Shown piece by piece: positions 54,603-62,848 of a stretch of 64,000 nucleotides of DNA (position 1 is its first letter; each line of letters starts with the position of its first letter). Origin of the DNA: Zelonia costaricensis (Eukaryota; Euglenozoa; Kinetoplastea; Trypanosomatida; Trypanosomatidae). The stretch covers positions 1 to 64,000 of the forward strand of contig JASAOO010003562.1 in assembly GCA_030849075.1 (NCBI GenBank), read 5' to 3'. The notes beneath the pieces were generated by a model. The model was not told where the DNA came from. It did no database searches and worked only from the letters and a program-made list of their open reading frames with translations. Made by a program: the position numbers and the translations under genes.

Positions 54603-55305
54603 GCCCTTGCTTTCCCCGAACTGCAATGCAGTGAGAAGCAGCACAGTGAAGTCCAAGACACCGTGTGCGTGTGTCTGGCAGGCGCGACACGCAGTGCGGG
54701 CACGCGAATAGGTGAAGGGGAGTCTACCCGGACACGATACAGAAGCAGCGGTGGCGGTGGCCGGAAGAGGATCTGCAAGTACCGTCAGCGGAGTCGCGGA
54801 CGCCAGAGGGAGGACGAAGGAGGGGTGCCGTCCGTCGAGTGCGGAGGCACGCGAGTTGTTGTGAAGCCGCCACTTCGCTCCCAAAGCACAGCGGGCGAGT
54901 CGATAGAGGGTGTTAGAGGGAGAAGGTGGGGAAGCTGCGGAAGAGGAAGAGCGCACAGGCCACTGCGGTGCTGTCCTGGATAGCTGCCTGACGGAGCTGT
55001 GCTGAATGCGGAAGACAGAAAGCGGTGGAGGGGGGTGGAGGAGGGAGATGGAGGACACGCCAGCGTGGAGAGAGGGGGGTGCAGGTGGAGTGCGGGTGCA
55101 ATGGAGAGGGAGGGGGGGAAGGGGGTCACAGCTGCAGGGACCTCTGCCATCGCTGTTGTGGTCACTCGCGCCGGTTGACGACAGCGGTGCGATGAAGCGA
55201 GCAGCAGCGGGGGAGGAGAAACGAATTGCGCGGTGATGCGACGCGCACCGGAGACGGGTACCGTTTACGTGGACTGCTGCAGAATTGCCGACGAGTTGGC
55301 CGCGC

Positions 55306-55346
55306 GTGTTTGTGTGTGTATGTATGTGTGTGTGTGTGTGTGTGTG
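55306..55346 (-). repeat. (GT)n array, CA-type on the transcript strand
   Basis: A GT run with TA and TT interruptions, about 275 nt after the SLX1 stop. Confidence 0.85.
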
Positions 55347-55621
55347 CATGTTCGAAGCTCACATGGGTGGGTTCTTCTTGTCCAGAGCGCGTGCGGTGGG
55401 GATCACCCGTGAAGTGGCGCTCTCGTCCTCGTATCAGGGAGTCGCTGGCTTCTGCGCGAATGCCGCGGCGATGACAGAGAGAGGCGACGGAAACAGGCGA
55501 GGCGCAGGGGAGCAGGGGCGCGGGCGGGGTGACGGAGCTGGCGAACGCGTGTGCAGGCGTCTCCCCCCCCCCCCGCCCCTCCCTCCGTTGTTTGCCTTCA
55601 AGACACCCACACGCGCTCGCG

Positions 55622-57691
55622 TCACTGCAGCAGCCAGTCGTCCTCGCAAAAATCTGTCAGGGACAGGAGGGAGGCGTCGGCCACGCCACTTGCTGCACCC
55701 GCCGTGAGAGCCGGCGCGCCCCTGCGCTGCGGCGCCGCGCCATTACTCGGGATGGGCGAGCACGCACTTGTCGGCGACGTGGCAGAGGCGAGAGCGGGCG
55801 GCGAAGGGCAGGTGGTGACGGCCGTGGGCGACGACGAGTCCAGCACCGATGCCGCATCAGCCGCTGAGGAGGCCGGGACGCCGCGAGGCGCCGCATCCGT
55901 GCCTGTTACCGCACGCGCTGGCCGACGCATCTGGTGATGCTGGTGGTGCGCCCTCTGCCGTGCCGTGGAGGGGTGGAAGCGGGCCAGCCGGGCCTGCCAC
56001 TGCTGCTCCATGCGCCGGCGACGCTGAGCGGAGTGCAGGCGTTCCTCAACGACGACGCGCTTCTTCAGTTCTTTCACGATGGTGCCCCAGTGTAGGACCA
56101 CGCCGCACAGCGGGCAGGGACAGGGCTGCGTTGGGATCAGACGGCGTAGCGCCACCTGCACCGCAGACGCCGTCGACGTGTCCGTCTTCGCTGCCGTCTC
56201 GGCCTCGACGTACAGCATCCACATCGCGAGGCAGCTCAGGTGGCTGCGCAGACCGCAGAAAGGCGTGCGGGTGCAGTGCGCCACGCACGGCGGCCGCAGC
56301 GGCAGCGCGCACAGGCTACACGGGAGGAGGCCGTGATGCAGGCGGTGCTGCTCCGCCGCGTGCGCACGCGCGAAGTCGGCCTCCGTGAAGGCGGCGAAGC
56401 GCAGCGGAATTCGCGGAGGCGGCGGCGGGGCTGGCGCAGCGGCCGGAGCCGCCACTGCATCGAACGGCTCTGAGGGCAGCACCGCATGCGGCGGGGCCGC
56501 ACACCGCTCCGGCGGCGGCGACGCCGCCGATGGTGCCAACACTGCGCCTGGCGACGAGGAGGAGGCGGAGCGGGTGGCCAGTGCCCCCATCTGCGAGCCA
56601 GGAGGGACGTGGCACGAGGCGGCGGGGTCGAGGGGGGCCGCGTGCGCAGGGTCGGCGGCGAGGTTGGCAATCGAGTGGTCACGGCTGGTGCTGCCCGACC
56701 GCCGCCACCGCCCTGCCGCGTCTTCGTCACGGCGGCCCTGCGCCCGCACATCACTCCGGTGGCAGACTTGCGGCGGTGGGGACGTCTCGAGGCGGACGCG
56801 CTGCGGCGACGGAGCTCGCGAGCTTGCCGAGGACGAAGCGCACTCCTCCAGCCCGAGCACCCGCGAGGCGTCATCGACGGTGTCGCCGCGGTCGGACTCG
56901 GAGGCAAAGCGTGCGTGCGTCCACTCCTCGCGGGCGGCCTGGGAGAGGAAGGAAAGGTCGTAGCCGCCCGGCGACCCCGCACCGCTCGCCCCGCTCTCCT
57001 CTCCGCCACCGCCGGGCAGCAGCAGGCAGCGGTCGTGGCTGAGGTGGGCGTCCTCGAAGGCGTGCCGCGTCGTCTCCTCGACGTGGAAAAGGAGCGACGG
57101 GGTGAGCGGGGGCAGGGTCGAGAGGTGCAGCGACGGGGCGCCAGAGTTGGAGTCCTCACCACCACCACCACCAACGCCACCGCCGCCGTCGCCACGACGC
57201 GAAGCGCTTCCACCCTGCGATAGCGACGGCGGTGCAGCGGCAACAGCAGCCACGTGGGGGCTGCTGGCGAGGAAGGCCTCTGCCTGCGCGGCGGCACGGG
57301 AGAGGAGGACCGGCTCGAACACGTGCAGCGTCAAGTCCAGCTGACTGAACAGCGGGGCCCGCACGAGGAGGTGCAGCGTGCCGACGGCGAAGGGCAGCCG
57401 GCGCAGCCCTTTGAGGACGCCGACGGTGTGCTTGAGGCGGGCCGACACGGTGGGGTTCTGCCAGCACCACTCGAACTTCAAGGCCGCCCGGTCCTCGGTG
57501 AAGCCGGAGACACAGCACACCAGCGTCCACGGCCGGCCGCGGCGGCTTGTCTGGCGGGCACCGTTGACGAGCTCGCCGTTGTGCTGCCGCAGCCGCCGCA
57601 GCGGGTTGACGGTGTAGCCGATGTAGTAGAGACCCGCGCAGTTGGGGTCGAGGCTCGTGAGGAGGTACACGCAGTGGAAGCGGGTGTCCAT
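55622..57691 (-). CDS. SLX1: SLX1 structure-specific endonuclease subunit (GIY-YIG and RING-type)
   Basis: A 689-aa protein starting MDTRFHCVYLLTS at the ATG complementary to 57689-57691. The first ~100 residues are a GIY-YIG nuclease: VYLLTSLD, GLYYIGYTVNPLRRLRQHNG with the catalytic Arg, and ALKFEWCWQNP with the catalytic Glu. The C-terminal zinc region spans about 445-545 (CSLCALPLRP, HLSCLAMWMLY, PCPCPLCGVVLHWGTIVKELKKR) and matches the SLX1 RING-like domain. Between them lies a ~300-aa disordered Ser/Ala/Pro insert; most SLX1 proteins are 270-420 aa. SLX1 with SLX4 cleaves branched DNA such as 5' flaps and Holliday junctions during repair. All diagnostic motifs are present. Confidence 0.9.
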   Translation of the reverse strand: MDTRFHCVYLLTSLDPNCAGLYYIGYTVNPLRRLRQHNGELVNGARQTSRRGRPWTLVCCVSGFTEDRAALKFEWCWQNPTVSARLKHTVGVLKGLRRLPFAVGTLHLLVRAPLFSQLDLTLHVFEPVLLSRAAAQAEAFLASSPHVAAVAAAPPSLSQGGSASRRGDGGGGVGGGGGEDSNSGAPSLHLSTLPPLTPSLLFHVEETTRHAFEDAHLSHDRCLLLPGGGGEESGASGAGSPGGYDLSFLSQAAREEWTHARFASESDRGDTVDDASRVLGLEECASSSASSRAPSPQRVRLETSPPPQVCHRSDVRAQGRRDEDAAGRWRRSGSTSRDHSIANLAADPAHAAPLDPAASCHVPPGSQMGALATRSASSSSPGAVLAPSAASPPPERCAAPPHAVLPSEPFDAVAAPAAAPAPPPPPRIPLRFAAFTEADFARAHAAEQHRLHHGLLPCSLCALPLRPPCVAHCTRTPFCGLRSHLSCLAMWMLYVEAETAAKTDTSTASAVQVALRRLIPTQPCPCPLCGVVLHWGTIVKELKKRVVVEERLHSAQRRRRMEQQWQARLARFHPSTARQRAHHQHHQMRRPARAVTGTDAAPRGVPASSAADAASVLDSSSPTAVTTCPSPPALASATSPTSACSPIPSNGAAPQRRGAPALTAGAASGVADASLLSLTDFCEDDWLLQ

Positions 57692-58201
57692 CGAAGCGGG
57701 AGGCCGGAAAACACGCACACACAGGGGAGTCTAGGGAAGCCGTGCGCGTAGCACGGAGCAGGGAGTGTGGGATTGATCAGCGTGATGTGCGGAGTGGGTC
57801 GGGGAGGAGGAGGAGAAGAGAGGGCACCACAGCGGACCACACGCGGGGCCCTGCCTGAGAGGGGTGTGTGTGTGGGGGGGGGGGAGGAAGAACGAAAAAT
57901 GACAGCGGTAGAGGTTGAGGTGGTGAGGGGACCGAAGGGCGGGGGCGGGGACACATTCGCGCGTGCCTGGGGCCCGTCCCAACGAAGGGGCAGGGGAAGG
58001 GGGGGGGGGACCGCCAACACACACCAGGCGGAGGTGGCGAAGGGGGCAGTGCGCGGCCGAACGCGAAGAACCACGTTGCATCCTTCTTCGTTCAGAGACG
58101 GCGTGTCAAGACACAAGCGGCAGCGGAGTCGCGGTGCAGGTACACTTGCGCGCCGCAGCAGGAGCGGCGGTGCAGCGCCACCATCACGGGAAGAGTGGCC
58201 G

Positions 58202-58203
<2 letters not shown>

Positions 58204-58232
<29 letters not shown>
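58204..58232 (-). repeat. (GT)n array, CA-type on the transcript strand
   Basis: A perfect 29-nt run about 510 nt upstream of the SLX1 start. Confidence 0.9.
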
Positions 58233-58234
<2 letters not shown>

Positions 58235-58560
58235 ATTAGCGCTTGAGCCCCCGCCCATCCGCCGCCGTTGAGGTGCCGCTCTGCGGTGAGCAGAGCCGAG
58301 GAGCCGGTCGGCTGTCACTCCTTGCCCCATCTCAGCACATCGTCGACCTTGATTTGAAGATGAGAACCCACACGCAGGTGCACAGACACACCAGCTCCCT
58401 TACTCCAGTACACACGCACCCCACCGAGGAGGAGGAGGACGAGAGACCATCAACGATGAAGGCGCCGCACCAGGACGCACTCTAAACTCGCGCAGAAACG
58501 ACGTGCAAAGATGGAGCGGAGACGGGCATCGTCAACAGCCCCCCCCCCAACCCACGCAGA

Positions 58561-58573
58561 CACACACACACAC
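58561..58573 (-). repeat. Short (AC)n run, UG-type on the transcript strand
   Basis: A 13-nt AC run in the presumed SEC24 3'UTR; a second one lies at 58658-58670, about 24 nt after the stop. Confidence 0.75.
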
Positions 58574-58693
58574 ATTCAGACGTGCTCGCCCGGGTCACAG
58601 CGGCAACTGCCCACAGCCCAAAGAGGGAAGTCATCCTGCATGACGTACCAAACATAACACACACACACAGAGGGATAGCGAGAGCGTGCGCGG

Positions 58694-61600
58694 CTACCAG
58701 CCAGAGGACACCTGGGTCTGGATGGTGCGGTGCAGGTGCGTGAGGTACTCGTCGTAGCCCATCGTGCTCGTCCCCATCTCCTCCTTGAGCTCCTTGAAGA
58801 ACGCGTCCTCGGTGCGCTCGCCCTGGTGCACAATTATGAGGCGGCGCATGCCGTCCTCGCGCAGCATCAGCGCGTACAGCACATTGCGCAGCCGCTCGCT
58901 GAAGCACTCCTCGCCTGGCCCGCCGGCCACGCACACGGCCGTGGCGTCGGGCGTGTTGAACAGCGTCGTTGATACCTTGGGGGAGACTCGGGCGCCAATC
59001 CACATATACACGAGCCGCGCCTGCTCGTCGCACAGCGCGTACACCCCGTCCTGGGCGATGCTGTCGTAAAGCAGCTGGCGATGGTGGGGCAGCACGCAGT
59101 GCCCCGTCTCCACGTCCAGCGTGCCGATCGCCGGGTCGCTCTCCAGGTCGTCGAGGCTGAAGAGGGAGGGGTACAGGTAGCTGAGCAGCTTGTACGTCGG
59201 CATCGCCACGAGGTCGAAGATGCTGGCGGCGCGGTTGTCGATAGGCACCACCGTGCCCTCCGTCAGCGCGTCGGACTTCATCGTGGACAGCAGGTACACC
59301 GGCAGCAGCTTCAGGCGCGGCGGCATCAGCAGCGTGTTCTTCTTATCCCGCGCGGCCGCGCTGCTCTTCACGTCCTCGCGATCCCCGCCGACGCCGTCCA
59401 CGGCGCAGAACTGCCGGTAGCACGTGAAGGACTTGATGAGGCGCTCCGTCATGGCCTGCCGCGCCTGCCGCGGGCCCTTGTTCACCGCCTCCGCCAGCGT
59501 GTCTTGCGCGAAGCCGAAGAGCACCGCCTCGAGGTCCACGTTGCGGAAGAGGATCGTGAGGGAGGAGGCGATGCGCAGGCGGCACGACTGCACCCGCACC
59601 CGGCGGTGCCCCGAGCGGGTCGTGTACAGCAGCGCCGTCTGGAAGTGCGCATAGCTCTCCTTCTGCAGCTTGCCCTCGTGCGCGAACTCGACGAAGAAGG
59701 TGGAGCTGCCCGTGATGCCGGCGAGGTCCATGTCCTGTGCCGTCTGCGAGAGGTAGTGGCCACGGTAGCGCTGCACACGTAGCCCAGTGCTGCACCGGAC
59801 GCGCAGAATCCCAGCGTAGCCCGCCTCCTCGGTCAGCACCTGCTGCATCGACGCGTTCACCTTCGTGTTGTCGAGCAGCGTGTCGTACGTCTTGAAAAGG
59901 AAGACACGCCCGTTGGTGACGTGGCACAGGTTCGACAGCGTCACCAGCTCGCAGTAGTCCATGGCAAACATGAAGAGATCGAACGTGATCTGCTGCTTTG
60001 CCGCGGCGGCCGCCGTCGCCGTCCAGAAGCCCTCGATGGGCCGCAGCAGCTCCTTCTCGCGGTCCGTGCCGTAGAGGGTGTGCTGCTCGCGCAGCGCCAC
60101 GGCGCCGATGCCGCGCTGCGGGTGCCGCGAGGCACACATGATAACCCGGCCGCCATGCTGGCCAGCCAGCACGAGCGTTGCGGCCTTGACGGCTGCGCCG
60201 AGGACGCAGTCCACCTCGCCGGCGTCGGCGGCGATGCGGGGGACGCGAGCGAGGAAGCTCTCGATGCGCTCCATCTCCGACCCCACCTCGAGCCAGCACA
60301 GACTCGTGAAGGGCAGCGGCACAAAAGGGTTGTCGACGTCCGGCACGCACAGCTGCGGAATGTCAGGGTGGCGAAAGTCGTAGAAGTGCAGCTGAGAGGC
60401 GAAGGTGATGAAGGACACCTTGCACATCGGCGTCAGCTCCGCCATGCGCTGCAGCGCGGCGCGGATGGCCTCAACGTAGTCGCCCAGGAAGCGCTGCCCA
60501 GCATCGCGCGAGACGTCGATGAGGAAGAGGTGGTGAAGGGGCCGGGTGGGGAGCACCGTGTTGTCCTCCGTGCGCAGCGCGTACTCGGGGAAGTCGTCCA
60601 CCTCGTACTCGACGCTGCCGTAGCCCAGCTCGGGGTGCTCCGGCACGTTCACGCGGCGCCCCGTGCCGTCCACAGCGTTGAGGTCCTCGCCGACGATGTC
60701 GTTCGTCACGTCGCACAACGGGCACTCCCACTTGCGCCCCATCTCCAGCAGACGGGCGTGGCAGCTCATGTACCCGCGGCAGCGGTGGCACCGGAGGGGC
60801 GGCCGCGGCTGCCGCACCAGCGGCACCACCTCCTTGTTGTGCAGTGGCTGGCAGAGCGGGGCGAGAATCGCGCCGAAGGGTAGGTGGCTGCCCTTCACCA
60901 GCCGCTCGTCCCCCGGCGCACACAGCGTGGAGGGCCGGAAGAACTTCGGGTTTGCATTGCCGTTGTCCAGTCCGAGGAAGTCGACGGTCGCGAAGGGCGG
61001 CTCGTTCGTGCAGGTCAGATACTCCGTCGGGGGTCCGCTGTTGCGCTGGATGCTCCGCTCCGGGTTGGGCACACTGCGCACATTCACGATACGCGCGGGC
61101 GGCTGACGCGCCAGCACGCGCTGCACACCCCCTACACCGCCGCCGCTGCTGCCGCCGTACGACGGCTGCGCGGGCTGCGCGGGCTGCGACGGCTGACGCT
61201 GCTGCTGATGTTGCTGTGGTTGCTGCTGCGGCTGCGAGGGCGGCGCAGGGCGGGTGGATGATGCGGCCGCCGCCGCGTACGGGTCCAGCGAGGCCGCGCC
61301 GGCGTAGCCCGCCGTGCGGTAGCCGGCCGGCGCCTGCTGCGGCTGCGGCTGCGGAGCGGGTTGAGCAGGGGCAGCAGCCTGGTAGCCGTACGGGCTGTAC
61401 CCTGCTGCGGGGGCGGGCGGCTGGGCCGCGGCTTGGGTCGGTGTCGCGCTCGGTGCCCGTGCTGCCGGGGCTGCGGCTGCGGAAGCTGCGCCGCTGCTGG
61501 CCCCGTACGGGTACGCAGACGTCGCCGCGGGGGCCGCTGCAGTGGGTGCGTAGCCGTAAGCGGAGGCCGCCGTGTCCTGCGGCGCTCCCGACGGTCGCGC

Positions 61601-61813
61601 CTGCGGTGGGGGCGGCTGCGAGGCGGTTGCGCCCGCGGTGCCGTAGTACCCGCCCGCCGCGGCGCCGCCGTACGTCTGGGTCGGGTCGTAGTAGGATCCG
61701 GCGCCAGTGGCGGTGTTTGTGGAGGCCGCAGTGTTGTACGCGCCGTAGCCACCGTAGCCGCCTCCGTACGGGTTCGACGCCGATGCCGACGACTGGCCCT
61801 GTGGGTTGTACAT
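58694..61813 (-). CDS. SEC24: SEC24, cargo-binding subunit of the COPII coat
   Basis: A 1039-aa protein starting MYNPQGQSSASA at the ATG complementary to 61811-61813. A spliced-leader acceptor CACCACAG lies 162 nt upstream with no ATG between, which supports this start over earlier in-frame ones. Residues 1-270 are Gln/Pro/Ala/Tyr/Gly-rich, as in Sec24 N-termini. The zinc finger spans about 338-365 with two CxxC pairs (CHRC and CPLC). The trunk domain follows (HHLFLIDVS, then FAMDYCELVTLSNL), then a helical domain and a C-terminal gelsolin repeat (QDGVYALCDEQARLVYMWIG). The NPKFFRPSTLCAPGD segment fits Sec24 better than Sec23. It sorts cargo into ER-exit vesicles with Sec23, Sec13/31 and Sar1. 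Confidence 0.92.
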   Translation of the reverse strand: MYNPQGQSSASASNPYGGGYGGYGAYNTAASTNTATGAGSYYDPTQTYGGAAAGGYYGTAGATASQPPPPQARPSGAPQDTAASAYGYAPTAAAPAATSAYPYGASSGAASAAAAPAARAPSATPTQAAAQPPAPAAGYSPYGYQAAAPAQPAPQPQPQQAPAGYRTAGYAGAASLDPYAAAAASSTRPAPPSQPQQQPQQHQQQRQPSQPAQPAQPSYGGSSGGGVGGVQRVLARQPPARIVNVRSVPNPERSIQRNSGPPTEYLTCTNEPPFATVDFLGLDNGNANPKFFRPSTLCAPGDERLVKGSHLPFGAILAPLCQPLHNKEVVPLVRQPRPPLRCHRCRGYMSCHARLLEMGRKWECPLCDVTNDIVGEDLNAVDGTGRRVNVPEHPELGYGSVEYEVDDFPEYALRTEDNTVLPTRPLHHLFLIDVSRDAGQRFLGDYVEAIRAALQRMAELTPMCKVSFITFASQLHFYDFRHPDIPQLCVPDVDNPFVPLPFTSLCWLEVGSEMERIESFLARVPRIAADAGEVDCVLGAAVKAATLVLAGQHGGRVIMCASRHPQRGIGAVALREQHTLYGTDREKELLRPIEGFWTATAAAAAKQQITFDLFMFAMDYCELVTLSNLCHVTNGRVFLFKTYDTLLDNTKVNASMQQVLTEEAGYAGILRVRCSTGLRVQRYRGHYLSQTAQDMDLAGITGSSTFFVEFAHEGKLQKESYAHFQTALLYTTRSGHRRVRVQSCRLRIASSLTILFRNVDLEAVLFGFAQDTLAEAVNKGPRQARQAMTERLIKSFTCYRQFCAVDGVGGDREDVKSSAAARDKKNTLLMPPRLKLLPVYLLSTMKSDALTEGTVVPIDNRAASIFDLVAMPTYKLLSYLYPSLFSLDDLESDPAIGTLDVETGHCVLPHHRQLLYDSIAQDGVYALCDEQARLVYMWIGARVSPKVSTTLFNTPDATAVCVAGGPGEECFSERLRNVLYALMLREDGMRRLIIVHQGERTEDAFFKELKEEMGTSTMGYDEYLTHLHRTIQTQVSSGW

Positions 61814-61974
61814 GGCGGCGGCAGGCACGACCAAGTCCTTGACAAGTGGGTGCACGGTACCACCAGCCCAGTGAGCTCCCTGCTTGAACCCCCGAGCAGA
61901 CGCCGATGTGAGGCCAAGTCGCGGGCCAAGAAGACGCACACGGTTTGCAACGCACTCGCACAGGCACTGAAGTA

Positions 61975-62010
61975 CTGTGGTGGGGTGGGATGAGGAGGGG
62001 GGGGGGCACA
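61975..62010 (-). promoter_or_regulatory. Candidate polypyrimidine tract and spliced-leader acceptor for SEC24
   Basis: On the minus strand a C/T-rich tract (about 61977-62010) ends in CACCACAG, with the AG at 61975-61976, 162 nt before the SEC24 ATG. No ATG lies between. One of the clearest acceptor candidates in the window. Confidence 0.5.
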
Positions 62011-62794
62011 AGGAAGGGGGCGTTGACGGCGGACCAATGCAGGCGCTTGATGCTGCGGGGGGGAGGGAGGGCGCAGGGAGAAGGAAGACGGCAGGATGCG
62101 AAGCGGGGAGGAGCAAGTGAGGAAGCCCATTGGCGGAAAGATGGAAACAGGAAAACGTGTGTGTAGGGGTGTTGACATCGACCGTTGCTTCCATCCGGTG
62201 TGTTTGTGTGTGCAGGCAGCCGGCGGCGGCAGAGAAGTCGGGGAAAAGCGGCTCCGCTGGAGGCACTGCCACACGTTGTCCACCCCCGCAGCTCCCTCCC
62301 CCTCCCTTACCCCGCTCGCCGGAGCCTGCCGTCACTGACACCGCGTGTGCAGATGCGCCAACCGTCGGTGGAGGAAACCGACGCAAGGCACGGGTGCGGC
62401 CGTCCATCTCGCTCGCTGTCGCTGTGTCGGGCCAACGCCTGGGAAGAACCCTCTCCTGTGTTGGGGTACGCTTTCGCTTTGGCTGCCCTCGCGTCAAGGC
62501 GGGTCATCGACTCGAACACTGTGCGCGCTCCAGGGAATGAGAAGCGGCACCGGGGAGCGGTGCGTGCCCCCACGCAACGCCATTGCATCCCTGGGCCTCC
62601 GCGCTCAGAGGTGAGAGAGAGGGGGGACACACACACACGCCATCAGCTGCGAAGAAGACGACCGCGTGGAAGGGCGTGCGGGTCTCTACTGTACATCGGC
62701 TTCGGCGCAAGTGGAAGAGAGCAAAAAGGCAAAGTACGAACAAGACGGGTGAAGCACATTAAGGCTTCCTGTACATGAGAGAGCAGCAGCCAAC

Positions 62795-62832
62795 TACACA
62801 CACACACACCAACACACGTCAACACACACACA
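62795..62832 (-). repeat. (AC)n array, UG-type on the transcript strand
   Basis: An AC-rich run with short interruptions starting about 17 nt after the ASH-like gene's stop codon; a further run lies at 62627-62639. Confidence 0.85.
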
Positions 62833-62848
62833 TCAGGCTCCTGCGAGT

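Larger units (their letters stand above)
54457..55621. other. Spacer between SLX1 and the RNase III gene
   Basis: No gene seen. This spacer breaks the local rule: in transcript order a CA array (55306-55346) comes first and a UG-rich run (54573-54602) lies just before the RNase III ATG. Polypyrimidine tracts (complement of 55095-55120 and 55025-55040) are present. Confidence 0.6.
57692..58693. other. Spacer between SEC24 and SLX1
   Basis: No gene seen. In transcript order, UG arrays (58658-58670 and 58561-58573) follow the SEC24 stop, then a CA array (58204-58232). A short AC run (57711-57723) sits 20 nt before the SLX1 ATG, a minor exception. Poly-C tracts are complementary to 57875-57885 and 57998-58010. 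Confidence 0.6.
61814..62848. other. Spacer between the ASH-like gene and SEC24
   Basis: No gene seen. In transcript order, UG arrays (62795-62832 and 62627-62639) follow the ASH-like stop. Short GT runs (about 62156-62168 and 62200-62214) and poly-C tracts (complement of 61990-62010 and 62055-62085) then precede the SEC24 acceptor at 61975-61976. Confidence 0.6.

Noticed and set aside
58694..61813. SEC23 as an alternative for SEC24.
   Set aside because: The long Gln/Pro-rich N-terminus and the segment before the zinc finger (NPKFFRPSTLCAPGD) fit SEC24.
61814..62497. Longer SEC24 start upstream of 61813.
   Set aside because: The likely spliced-leader acceptor at 61975-61976 would remove the upstream in-frame ATGs, and the first ATG after it is the one at 61813. 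The upstream sequence is C-rich UTR.
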